DNA of 7,933 nucleotides from a bacterium (GTDB taxonomy: Bacteria > Patescibacteriota > Minisyncoccia > UBA6257 > GWB1-50-10), in the NCBI GenBank assembly GCA_021814835.1, contig JAKAHO010000025.1:1-7933 (forward strand), in the 5' to 3' direction. This document shows positions 1 to 6,280 of the stretch, piece after piece (within the stretch, counting starts at the first letter, position 1; each line of letters starts with the position of its first letter). The notes under the pieces are model-generated. The model saw nothing but the letters and a program-made list of their open reading frames with translations, was not told the origin of the DNA and searched no databases. A program made the translations under genes and the position numbers.

Positions 1-880
1 CTCCGTTGCGAGGATCAAACGCGAGCCCCACGCCCGTGTCGCGGCCGAGCGATTTCAATTGCTCGCTTAACCTGTCATAAAAATACTTCTGGAAATCCGC
101 ATCAATGAATGTATGGACGTTATCGCCCGGTTTCGGTTCGCGCTCCACGCGATTGCTGCGAACCTCGCCTTTCGCATTTTTGAATGCCACTTCCTTGCCG
201 TTTGTTCCGCGTAAGTATTCATCGTAGTACTCTTCAAGCCCTCCGCGGCCGATTTCATCGTCCATTACAAGCGTCGGGTCTGCAGAAAGGTCATCCCTTC
301 CCACTAACCCCGTATACCCCACAACCTGCGAATATACGAATGGCATAGGCTGTGCGCGTTTAAAGCCCTCTTCAATGCTTACACCAAGCCCCTGCGACGC
401 AGTGAGCTCCACAAGCTGGTCCTGCGTCATTTCGTTGGTCAGGAGAATCCTGTCCGATACGTTCCAGTCGCGTTCCTCAAGCTTTTTCCACAGCTCCGCC
501 TCATCCATGCTGAGAATCGCGCTCACCTTTGCGAGTGTCGCCGCGCGCGCATCCGGGTCCTTCGGTAGAAGGCGCGGATACAAAAACACGTTGAATGACG
601 GCGCATTTTCCACAAGCGGTTTACCGAAACGGTCTTCAATTATTCCGCGTGGCGCTACTTTTACTTTCGCATCGCTCACGTTATCGAGCGCACGCTCGGC
701 ATAGGCTGCATTTTTTATGATATTCAGATTAAAAAGCTGTGCCACTGCAATTCCCACTACCAAAAAAATAACGACTATAAGGCCGTAAAATGAACTCTCC
801 GGAATCGGCACCTCGCGCAGGCGCTCCTCAACATTCCTGTCGCTTAATATGTCTTCAAACTGAATAGGGTTTCTTGCCAT
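1..880 (-). CDS. mrdA: Penicillin-binding protein 2, N-terminal part (runs off window edge)
   Basis: Elongation-specific class B peptidoglycan transpeptidase, the cross-linking enzyme of the rod-shape complex. The frame is open for 293 codons from the ATG at 880-878 to the window edge, and I translated it by hand without meeting a stop. Residues about 1-30 are a charged cytoplasmic tail and about 31-50 a single membrane anchor (FYGLIVVIFLVVGIAVAQLF). Next comes the class B dimerisation/pedestal region with its typical motif APRGIIEDRFGKPL at 76-89, then QVVGYTGLVG, and GRGGLEEYYDEYLRG near 209-223. The visible part ends in GVGLAFDPRNG, the usual lead-in to the transpeptidase domain. The catalytic SxxK, SxN and KTG motifs would lie outside the window, so activity cannot be judged. 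The start overlaps the end of mreD by 26 bases, which suggests translational coupling. The order mreB-mreC-mreD-PBP2 is classical and supports the call over other class B PBPs. Confidence 0.93.
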   Translation of the reverse strand, partial: MARNPIQFEDILSDRNVEERLREVPIPESSFYGLIVVIFLVVGIAVAQLFNLNIIKNAAYAERALDNVSDAKVKVAPRGIIEDRFGKPLVENAPSFNVFLYPRLLPKDPDARAATLAKVSAILSMDEAELWKKLEERDWNVSDRILLTNEMTQDQLVELTASQGLGVSIEEGFKRAQPMPFVYSQVVGYTGLVGRDDLSADPTLVMDDEIGRGGLEEYYDEYLRGTNGKEVAFKNAKGEVRSNRVEREPKPGDNVHTFIDADFQKYFYDRLSEQLKSLGRDTGVGLAFDPRNG

Positions 881-1325
881 AGCGTATCGTTATAAACCAG
901 ACCACCGCACCAAGACAGACAGTATATACCACATCGCCGATTAATGACGACAGGGAGAACGTCGAGAAACGGAAGAGTGCAGTTGCGACGTGCATCAGAA
1001 GTGTGCTGCCCAAAAGAAGTATTAAAAAGTCCGCGGTTGTATTTCCGGAAAAGTGAGAAGGAAGCGCGCGGTCAAGCAATGCGCAGCACATCAACGCAAT
1101 AACCCCCGGTATCCAAAACGGCACAAAAAAGAATGCGTACACAGCGAGTCCAAGCAATGCGCATATAAGCGGCGTCCACTTCACCCCTCTCACCACGAGC
1201 GCAATGAGGGCAATAAGCAGGATATTCGGGACAATGCCGTACGCAATAAGAAAACCGCCGAGCTGGAGATACAACGCCGCGGCAACGAGCAACCCCACAA
1301 ACACGGTACTCGCAATAGTTTTCAT
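855..1325 (-). CDS. mreD: Rod shape-determining membrane protein MreD
   Basis: Small polytopic inner-membrane protein of the elongasome, thought to link MreC and PBP2/RodA to MreB. The 156 residues are almost wholly hydrophobic with short polar turns, consistent with about five or six membrane spans (roughly 5-27, 30-48, 52-66, 67-85, 98-118, 130-148 by eye). There is no cleavable signal peptide. MreD sequences are poorly conserved, so the call rests on size, hydrophobic pattern and position between mreC (7-base gap) and PBP2 (26-base overlap). The length is close to the usual 160-170 residues. The ATG at 1325-1323 has no clear Shine-Dalgarno sequence; termination of mreC just upstream probably supplies ribosomes. 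The stop is TGA, which argues against a TGA-recoded genome. Confidence 0.82.
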   Translation of the reverse strand: MKTIASTVFVGLLVAAALYLQLGGFLIAYGIVPNILLIALIALVVRGVKWTPLICALLGLAVYAFFFVPFWIPGVIALMCCALLDRALPSHFSGNTTADFLILLLGSTLLMHVATALFRFSTFSLSSLIGDVVYTVCLGAVVWFITIRYGKKPYSV

Positions 1326-1332
1326 ATGCTAC

Positions 1333-2022
1333 TTACGGGAAGTTGGTTACGAGAAGCACGGAATCAATATCTTCAATGCTGAACGCGAGTTCCACATCCG
1401 CTATCTGCCACACCTTTTTCTCATCGAGGTGGGCAGCGCCGATTGAGCCTATGCGCAGCAATATCGGATATTCCGGAGAAATGTTCGTTACCGAATCCCC
1501 CTCCTTAATCACTGCATCCTTCGGAATAAGTTCAAGACGCGGGTTGTTGGCGCCCTGCAGGACCGCTTTAATCCTGTGCTCACCTACCACCACGCTCGAC
1601 TTCCACTCCGGGTCAAATATAGTGATGACCTCGCTTACACGGTCTTTTACGTTCGCAATACGGCCCAATAATACTCCGCGCGCCGCAAGCACGGGCATTC
1701 CTACTTTCACGCCGTCCAGTGCGCCCTTATCAATAATAAGCGCGTTTTTATCGTTAAATGGATAATGCGAATAGACACGCGACTCAAGATACTTATCAAC
1801 TACGGCACTATCCGTATTTTTTCTCAAAAGCTCGCTCTTCAACGATTCATTTTCAAGTTTTAAATCGTTGAACGCGCGATAATTGTATGTGGACCCCCAA
1901 AGTCCTTCCACTACGCCGCGGGCGCCCCAAAAGGCATTCGCGACGCTATTCCGATAGAGAAAAAAAAGAATAAAAGCCCCGATAAGCACCGCGGTTGCGA
2001 GTAAGCCTCTCAGTGTTTTCAT
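1333..2022 (-). CDS. mreC: Rod shape-determining protein MreC
   Basis: Bitopic elongasome scaffold that activates PBP2 and organises the wall-synthesis complex on the outer face of the membrane. The 229 residues show the MreC layout: a short basic start, one membrane helix at about 6-23, a charged predicted coiled coil at about 49-80 (LKLENESLKSELLRKN), and a C-terminal two-lobed beta domain from about 84. Typical beta-domain features are ALIIDKGALDGVKVGMPV (94-111), the GVLLGRI turn (116-122), VITIFDPEW (132-140) and GDSVTNI (175-181). It is somewhat shorter than E. coli MreC (about 367) and lacks a long C-terminal tail, as in many reduced genomes. It starts 12 bases after the mreB stop; no strong Shine-Dalgarno sequence is visible. 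Family identity is firm from domain order and synteny. Confidence 0.93.
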   Translation of the reverse strand: MKTLRGLLATAVLIGAFILFFLYRNSVANAFWGARGVVEGLWGSTYNYRAFNDLKLENESLKSELLRKNTDSAVVDKYLESRVYSHYPFNDKNALIIDKGALDGVKVGMPVLAARGVLLGRIANVKDRVSEVITIFDPEWKSSVVVGEHRIKAVLQGANNPRLELIPKDAVIKEGDSVTNISPEYPILLRIGSIGAAHLDEKKVWQIADVELAFSIEDIDSVLLVTNFP

Positions 2023-2034
2023 AGCGAGACCCGA

Positions 2035-3060
2035 TTAACCCTCAAGCTTCAACCGGGAGAAGTTGTTCAGGAGATGCTGATGCTCATCGAAGTTCTCGCA
2101 AATGAGTCCCGTGCCGCGCGCGACGCAGGTTAATGGATCTTCGACGATCTGCACTTTAACTCCGATCTCCTTTTCTGCGACCTGTCCAATGCCGCGCAAA
2201 AGACTTCCGCCCCCGCAGAAGAACATTCCGTTTTTATAAATATCTCCCACAAGTTCAGGAGGTGCGGATTCGATAAGGTCTTTCAAGGCTTCCACTACGA
2301 GTTTCAACGGACGTACAAGCCACATACGCACCTGCGTGTCACGCACCGCAATTTCGCGCGGCAAGCCGTTGCCCACATCACGGCCGCGCACCACGAGCTC
2401 GAGCTTCTCGCCTGTCGGTATCGCAGAACCTACCGCAATTTTAATTTCTTCCGCGGTCGGCTCTCCGATGTGGAGGCGCAACTCTTCCCGAACGCCTTTA
2501 ATAATTTCGTTGTTCAATAAATCTCCCGCGATCTTCAAACGCTTCGACACCACAATGCCGTTCATTGAAATGATGGCCATATCGGTCGTTCCTGCGCCGA
2601 TGTCCACAATAAGGAATGCGGAAGGAAGGTTGATATCAAGCCTGCTGCCGAATGCTGCCGCAAGCGGCTGCTCAATGAGGTGCACCGAGTTTGCGCCCGA
2701 CTCCTTCAAGAGGTCTTCTACGGACTTTCTCTCGACTTCCGTGAGGTTCGTCGGCACGCTGACTACTGTCTTCGTTACCCAAGACCAAGGAATCTTTTCG
2801 TTCTTCAAAAACGTCTGCAACATTTCCTTCACCATATCGAAGTCGGCGATAACGCCGTTATTGATAGGGCGGATGGCGGTAATGTGCGCGGGAGTGCGGG
2901 AGAGCATTTTCTTTGCCTCCGTACCTGTCGCTACCACGCGGTCGGTCCGGTTATTGAACGCCACAATGGTCGGCTCATTTACCACAACACCCGCACCGTT
3001 CAGATAAATCTGCGTCGTGTCAGTTCCAAGATCTATGCCGATAATTTTCTTAAATATCAT
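2035..3060 (-). CDS. mreB: Actin-like cytoskeletal protein MreB, operon copy
   Basis: Actin/Hsp70-fold ATPase that polymerises under the membrane and steers the wall elongation machinery. It is full length (341 residues). Visible nucleotide-site motifs are phosphate-1 GIDLGTDTT (8-16), phosphate-2 DIGAGTTD (153-160) and the adenosine motif CGGGSLLRGI (282-291). RPINNGVIADF (64-74), VRGRDVGNGLP (224-234) and PPELVGDIYKNG (267-278) are typical of MreB. Two sites depart from the consensus as I know it: the Glu-Glu-Pro near the active site is Glu130-Gln131-Pro, and the second Gly of DIGGGTT is Ala156. A C-terminal extension beyond the usual end (about 321-341) carries ENFDEHQHLLNNF. The ATG at 3060-3058 follows the proS stop by 5 bases, with no clear Shine-Dalgarno sequence. 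A second, distinct MreB lies at 7176-7933. Confidence 0.95.
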   Translation of the reverse strand: MIFKKIIGIDLGTDTTQIYLNGAGVVVNEPTIVAFNNRTDRVVATGTEAKKMLSRTPAHITAIRPINNGVIADFDMVKEMLQTFLKNEKIPWSWVTKTVVSVPTNLTEVERKSVEDLLKESGANSVHLIEQPLAAAFGSRLDINLPSAFLIVDIGAGTTDMAIISMNGIVVSKRLKIAGDLLNNEIIKGVREELRLHIGEPTAEEIKIAVGSAIPTGEKLELVVRGRDVGNGLPREIAVRDTQVRMWLVRPLKLVVEALKDLIESAPPELVGDIYKNGMFFCGGGSLLRGIGQVAEKEIGVKVQIVEDPLTCVARGTGLICENFDEHQHLLNNFSRLKLEG

Positions 3061-3065
3061 ATAGG

Positions 3066-4322
3066 TTATCGCTTCGTGAAGAAGTCCAGAAGTTCCTTTT
3101 CCGTAACCATTTTCACCTCTTTTTCGCTCCTGCCTTTCAGTTCAAACTTGCCTTTTTCGATGGTTTTTCCGCTTATAACCACTCTCCAGGGGATACCGAT
3201 GAGGTCCGCATCGTTGAACTTCTCGCCCGCCGAAACCCCCTCCCTGTCATCGAAAAGCACCTCTATCCCCTTTGCTACCAGGGTAGTATAGAGCTCTTCT
3301 GCATTTTTTTTCAAATCGGGGGTAATTGCGCCCACTGCGAGGAGGTGTACCTTGTACGGAGCTACGCTCTCGGGCCAGATGATGCCTTTGTCGTCGTGCG
3401 AGACTTCCACAATGGTTCCCACGAGCCTATCGATACCGATACCATAGGAACCCATCACTACAGGATGCTCTTCGCCCTTCGCGTCCTTATATTTCAGAGC
3501 AATCGGCGCCGAAAACTTCGTGCCGAGCTTGAAAATATTTCCCACTTCAACGCACGTCGTGCTCACGAGCTTTCCTTTTTTGCATGAAGGACATTCATCG
3601 CCCGCTTTCGCGGTTGTTATTTCTCTGTTCTGCGCAAAGCCGCATTCACGGCAGAGCATCACTTCGTCTTCGCCTGCCGAAGTCTCCACCATAAACTCGT
3701 GCGAAAACTGTTTCGAAAAATCCCCGCCTGACGCCTCGGTTACATATGCCACGAGCCCCATTCGCTTGAATACTTTCTTATATGCCTCCTTCGCGCGCTC
3801 ATAAAATTCGTTGAGCGACTCATCGTCCGTATGGAAGCTGTAAAGGTCCTTCATTGAGAACTCTCTTCCGCGCAACAACCCCGACTTCGCGCGGGGCTCA
3901 TTGCGGAATTTCGTCTGTATCTGGTACACCGAACGAGGAAGGTCTTCGTACGAAAAGATAATATGCCGCGCGATATCCGCAACGATTTCCTCGTGCGTGG
4001 GACCGAGACCATATTCGTGGCCCGTGTCGTCCTGCAGGCGATACATAATCTTTTTAAGTCCCTCCCAGCGGCCCGTAGGCTCCCAAACCGACTTCGGATG
4101 CAGTGCGGGCATCAGCATTTCTGCGCTGCCTAATGCATTCATTTCTTCACGGACAATACGCTCTACATTTGCGCGGACGCGGAAGCCGAGCGGCAAATAG
4201 GAATGCACGCCCGCCATCAGCTTATCGATAAAATTCGCACGTGTGAGCGCTTTCGCGTTGTAGGCGACTTCGTCCTTGGGAAAATCTTTTTGCGTTTTGA
4301 GAAAAAGTTGGGATTGTTTCAT
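3066..4322 (-). CDS. proS: Prolyl-tRNA synthetase lacking the INS editing domain
   Basis: Class II aminoacyl-tRNA synthetase that activates proline and charges tRNA-Pro in the cytoplasm. At 418 residues it is much shorter than the bacterial type with an editing insert (E. coli about 572). The catalytic core shows GPTHEE (107-112), class II motif 2 FRNEPRAKSGLLRGREFSMKD around 139-159, SHEFMVETSAGED (207-219) and motif 3 MGSYGIGIDRLVG (290-302). The anticodon-binding domain runs from about 323 to the end (VHLLAVGAI, FDDREGVSAGEKFNDADLIG). Between motifs 2 and 3, where the roughly 180-residue INS (YbaK-like) domain normally sits, only a short zinc-ribbon-like link remains: Cys224/Cys227 and Cys244/Cys247. 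The EVGNIFKLGTKFS segment (259-271) is characteristic of bacterial-type ProRS. The gene sits 9 bases after rseP, an order seen in many bacteria. Confidence 0.96.
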   Translation of the reverse strand: MKQSQLFLKTQKDFPKDEVAYNAKALTRANFIDKLMAGVHSYLPLGFRVRANVERIVREEMNALGSAEMLMPALHPKSVWEPTGRWEGLKKIMYRLQDDTGHEYGLGPTHEEIVADIARHIIFSYEDLPRSVYQIQTKFRNEPRAKSGLLRGREFSMKDLYSFHTDDESLNEFYERAKEAYKKVFKRMGLVAYVTEASGGDFSKQFSHEFMVETSAGEDEVMLCRECGFAQNREITTAKAGDECPSCKKGKLVSTTCVEVGNIFKLGTKFSAPIALKYKDAKGEEHPVVMGSYGIGIDRLVGTIVEVSHDDKGIIWPESVAPYKVHLLAVGAITPDLKKNAEELYTTLVAKGIEVLFDDREGVSAGEKFNDADLIGIPWRVVISGKTIEKGKFELKGRSEKEVKMVTEKELLDFFTKR

Positions 4323-4331
4323 AGAGTGAGT

Positions 4332-5417
4332 TTAGTGGAGAATTTTTGCGATGTCGTGAATGGTGACGATAATCATAAGAATCATAAGCGCCGCAAACCC
4401 TATTGCATTCGTAACCTGCTCGAATGTGCGCGGGACCGGCGAACCTTTAATCTTTTCAATAATGAGGAAAAGAATGCGTCCGCCATCGAGCGCCGGAAAC
4501 GGGAAGAAGTTCAACGCCGCGAGATTCAACGAAATGAGCGCCACAAGCTGGAAGAGATAGACAAACCCGAGTTTCCCCGTCTGTGTCGCTATGCTGAATA
4601 TCCCCACAGGTCCCGCGACTCCCTGCAATGCGCCGCTCGGCGAACTGAAGACGCCCTTAATGACGGTATAAAATCCTTTCGCGGTCTGCCAGAACACATC
4701 CATTGATGCAATGAATCCTTTTCCGATTGCCGTAAAAAATGGCGCTTTCTCAATGCCGATTTCATCTAACGCGATTCCCATTGCCCCCTGCCCCACGGGA
4801 GGATGCGCGCGCGAGAGCACCTTAAACGTCTGAGTTTTGTCTCCCCGCATAATATCAAGCGAGATTTCCGTGCCTGCAACTTTCTTCACCGCCGCCACGA
4901 ACTCATCGTTCGCTATCGGCTCGGAAAAAATGGATTTGCCAATATGCGCGCTCACAATAATGTCATTTGCCTGCAGGCCCGCTTCAGCTGCGGGAGAATT
5001 TGCCACCACCTCGGAAACAATGAGGTGAGGTGGGCTTCCCGCCATAAACACGACCGAAAACACTATCCAACCCGCCACAATATTCATAAATACGCCCGCG
5101 GAGAGGATAATAACGCGCTTCCAGAGCGCCTGACTCTTAAAACTGCGCGTTTTATCTATGGCATGAGTCTCCCCCTTCTCAATTGCCGCGCCGTGCTCCG
5201 CCTCCTCATCCTCTCCGCTGATATGCACAAATCCTCCCAAAGGAAGCAGATTTATGCTGTAGGTTGTTTCTCCGAATTTTCTGCTCAAAAGCCTCGGCGG
5301 GTAACCAAAGCCAAACTCCTCTACTTTTACATTGAAAAATTTCGCTGCGGCAAAGTGCCCCATTTCATGGGCAAGAATGAGCACGGAAAGGCTTACAATG
5401 ACTATAAAGATTATCAT
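4332..5417 (-). CDS. rseP: Site-2 (RIP) zinc metalloprotease RseP
   Basis: Intramembrane zinc protease that cleaves membrane-embedded substrates such as anti-sigma factors or leftover signal peptides; the substrate here is unknown. The 361 residues include the zinc motif HEMGH (17-21) in the first membrane helix, INLLPLGGFV (55-64), GVFMNIVAGW (108-117) in the second helix, one PDZ domain at about 133-205, GPVGI (269-273), and the third zinc ligand in NFFPFPALDGGR (303-314). A final hydrophobic helix covers about 339-357. One PDZ domain, rather than the two of E. coli RseP, matches the shorter length. The stretch 69-92 between the GGFV loop and the second helix is acidic and probably a flexible insert. 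It starts 2 bases after frr, whose last codons (GAAGAA) may serve as a weak ribosome site. All zinc ligands are present, so it should be active. Confidence 0.95.
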   Translation of the reverse strand: MIIFIVIVSLSVLILAHEMGHFAAAKFFNVKVEEFGFGYPPRLLSRKFGETTYSINLLPLGGFVHISGEDEEAEHGAAIEKGETHAIDKTRSFKSQALWKRVIILSAGVFMNIVAGWIVFSVVFMAGSPPHLIVSEVVANSPAAEAGLQANDIIVSAHIGKSIFSEPIANDEFVAAVKKVAGTEISLDIMRGDKTQTFKVLSRAHPPVGQGAMGIALDEIGIEKAPFFTAIGKGFIASMDVFWQTAKGFYTVIKGVFSSPSGALQGVAGPVGIFSIATQTGKLGFVYLFQLVALISLNLAALNFFPFPALDGGRILFLIIEKIKGSPVPRTFEQVTNAIGFAALMILMIIVTIHDIAKILH

Positions 5418-5419
5418 AA

Positions 5420-5971
5420 TTATTCTTCTATCTCCCGCACTTTCGCGCTCACGGCTGACTCAACGTCCTTATTCGCGTTCTCCGTTATCTTCTGCACCTC
5501 ATCGCGCAGACGGAACTTCTGGTCTTCGCCGATTTCATTGGCGCCAAGCTGCGTCTCAATGCCCTTATTCGCCGCCTCGCGGTGATGGCGGATCTGAATA
5601 CGGTACTGCTCGGCAATCTTTTTCACGTGCTTCACGAGCTCATCGCGGCGCTCGGCGCTGAGCGACGGCAAAAAAATGCGGATAACATTTCCTTCAATGT
5701 TTGCGGTGAGTCCTAATGATGACGCCTCGATTGCTTTTGCAACCAATTGCACCGCGCCCGCATCCCAGAGCTGAACCGAAAGTTCACGGGGAGGAGAAAC
5801 CGTGATTGAGCCGACATGCTTTAACGGCATCGTCTCGCCGTAATAATTCACTTTAATATCCTCAATAAGCGACGGCGAGGGCCTGTTTGCCCGCACACCG
5901 CCAAGCTCGCGTTTGCATTCAGATACCACGAACGCGATTCCTTTTTTGAAGTCTTCAGCTGGAGAACCCAT
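5420..5971 (-). CDS. frr: Ribosome recycling factor
   Basis: RRF works with EF-G to split post-termination ribosomes. At 183 residues it is near full family length (185 in E. coli). Segments fitting the family are RPSPSLIEDIKVNYYGETMP (30-49), VQLWDAGAVQLVAKAIEAS (66-84), GLTANIEGNVIRIFLPSLSA (87-106), ERRDELVKHVKKIAEQYR (107-124) and IRHHREAANKGIE (127-139). Arg128 and Arg131 correspond to the conserved Arg129/Arg132 of E. coli; the usual NRRD-type motif has become HHRE, and the usual GRA near residue 30 reads NRP. The ATG at 5971-5969 is the only good start: an in-frame TGA lies at 5992-5990. There is no Shine-Dalgarno sequence; the start lies in an AT-rich arm of a long inverted repeat. 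It is the first gene of the operon and follows the structured leader. Confidence 0.96.
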   Translation of the reverse strand: MGSPAEDFKKGIAFVVSECKRELGGVRANRPSPSLIEDIKVNYYGETMPLKHVGSITVSPPRELSVQLWDAGAVQLVAKAIEASSLGLTANIEGNVIRIFLPSLSAERRDELVKHVKKIAEQYRIQIRHHREAANKGIETQLGANEIGEDQKFRLRDEVQKITENANKDVESAVSAKVREIEE

Positions 5972-5992
5972 ATTAATAATATTTTTTGCTCA
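5960..5992. repeat. Left arm of long inverted repeat, overlapping frr start
   Basis: Reverse-complementary to 6208-6241. Bases 5963-5985 pair without interruption with 6214-6236, then one mismatch plus one unpaired base, then TGAGC (5988-5992 with 6208-6212). Outside the core, TGG at 5960-5962 can pair with CCA at 6239-6241 past a 2-base bulge. The arm covers the first four codons of frr and its upstream AT-rich region, so the other arm is in effect an inverted copy of the frr initiation region. Confidence 0.85.
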
Positions 5993-6242
5993 TGTTGCTT
6001 GCAGTTTTTTCGACCTGCGAGGCTTGCCGACGAAGGTGTAGTCGGAGACTACTCCGAGGAGGTGTAACGAAGGAGGGCGTAAAAACTGCCGCAACCCGAA
6101 GGGATATGACAAAATTACGCAACATCTGCGTCACTTCCTCCTCAACGTACCGCAGTGGGTACGCCATCGTCGTCATTCCTTGATTTTGCGTAATTTTGTT
6201 CATATCGTGAGCGAAAATATTATTAATATGGGTTCTTGCCAT
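5973..6242 (-). CDS. Possible 89-codon leader ORF spanning the frr leader
   Basis: An open frame of 89 codons runs through the whole inverted-repeat structure and ends in TAA one base before the frr ATG (TAA-T-ATG). The ATG at 6242-6240 would lie only a few bases from the predicted transcript start. An internal ATG at 6126-6124 has GGAGG ten bases upstream and would give about 50 codons. The product resembles nothing I recognise: it has no membrane segment and a basic middle (SSLRLHLRRQASQ), and its ends are dictated by the repeat arms. Palindromes can carry open frames by chance, so coding is doubtful. Its exact fit between holB and frr, and the near-touching stop and start, are the reasons to list it. 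Confidence 0.25.
   Translation of the reverse strand: MARTHINNIFAHDMNKITQNQGMTTMAYPLRYVEEEVTQMLRNFVISLRVAAVFTPSFVTPPRSSLRLHLRRQASQVEKTASNMSKKYY
5995..6094. repeat. Inner inverted repeat with 65-base loop (side stem two)
   Basis: Bases 5995-6012 pair with 6078-6094 (TTGC, then GCAGTTTTT, then CG, with a bulge and a mismatch). The loop carries TCGGAG/CTCCGA around ACTA (6042-6057), which competes with GTAGTC/GACTAC (6040-6054). It also has two imperfect copies of a TACACCT-TCGG-type segment on the minus strand. The stem is weaker than side stem one but lies in register between it and the closing stem. Confidence 0.7.
6103..6206. repeat. Inner inverted repeat with 63-base loop (side stem one)
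   Basis: Bases 6103-6122 (GATATGACAAAATTACGCAA) are the reverse complement of 6186-6206 apart from one extra T. The loop at 6123-6185 contains a second hairpin, CGTACC at 6146-6151 with GGTACG at 6158-6163. It also has a purine-rich GAGGAGG on the minus strand at 6143-6137. Confidence 0.8.
6208..6241. repeat. Right arm of long inverted repeat
   Basis: Inverted partner of 5960-5992. It contains an AT-rich core ending in ATGGGTTCT, identical to the first nine bases of frr but pointing the opposite way. It lies 22 bases past the holB stop codon. No direct repeat flanks the two arms, so a simple transposon target duplication is not seen. Confidence 0.85.
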
Positions 6243-6251
6243 TGTTCACTC

Positions 6252-6280
6252 ATTATATGGGGGCTATCCCTTATATTCAA
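6252..6280 (-). promoter_or_regulatory. Predicted sigma70-type promoter for the frr operon
   Basis: On the minus strand, TTGAAT (6280-6275; 4 of 6 to TTGACA) and TATAAT (6257-6252; perfect) are separated by 17 bases. The predicted transcript start is about 6246-6244, directly before the structured leader. The -35 box lies inside the last codons of holB, so holB need not be in the same transcription unit. This is the best promoter match I saw by eye in the window. Confidence 0.6.

Larger units (their letters stand above)
5960..6241 (-). ncRNA. Structured leader or palindromic element upstream of frr (multi-branch junction)
   Basis: The whole gap between holB and frr folds on paper into one nested structure, given here as minus-strand RNA. 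The closing stem pairs 6241-6208 with 5992-5960, including 23 consecutive base pairs. Inside it lie a side stem of 20-21 bases (6206-6186 with 6122-6103), a tiny CCCTTCGGG hairpin (6103-6095) and a second side stem (6094-6078 with 6012-5995). Only 1-2 bases join the closing stem to each side stem. Each side stem carries a loop of about 65 bases with its own small hairpin (6163-6146 and 6057-6042). The frr start codon lies in the closing stem. A promoter at 6252-6280 would start transcription just before 6241. This suggests a cis-regulatory RNA leader of the frr operon. The same geometry would fit a palindromic mobile element. No known riboswitch family is recognised. Confidence 0.6.

Noticed and set aside
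67..258. Short minus-strand frame of 63 codons
   Set aside because: It lies inside the PBP2 gene in another frame; the PBP2 frame shows clear family motifs through the same bases.
861..880. Resemblance between the PBP2 start region and 6225-6242 (GGGTTTCTTGCCAT versus GGGTTCTTGCCAT)
   Set aside because: The match is only about 13 bases with one indel and no extension on either side, so chance is the simplest explanation.
4803..5585. Long open frame (260 codons) on the plus strand opposite rseP and frr
   Set aside because: It lies fully antisense to well-supported genes, with Arg/His/Cys-rich composition typical of a shadow frame. Other plus-strand frames (for example 2336-3007 and 2680-3291) fail for the same reason.
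5995..6094. tRNA-like cloverleaf in the frr leader
   Set aside because: Stem lengths and loops do not fit tRNA; no T-loop GTTCRA or acceptor-CCA arrangement is present.
5950..6250. Target-site duplication flanking the inverted repeat, as for a transposon
   Set aside because: No direct repeat is visible on the two sides, and no transposase is present, so a classical insertion sequence is not supported.
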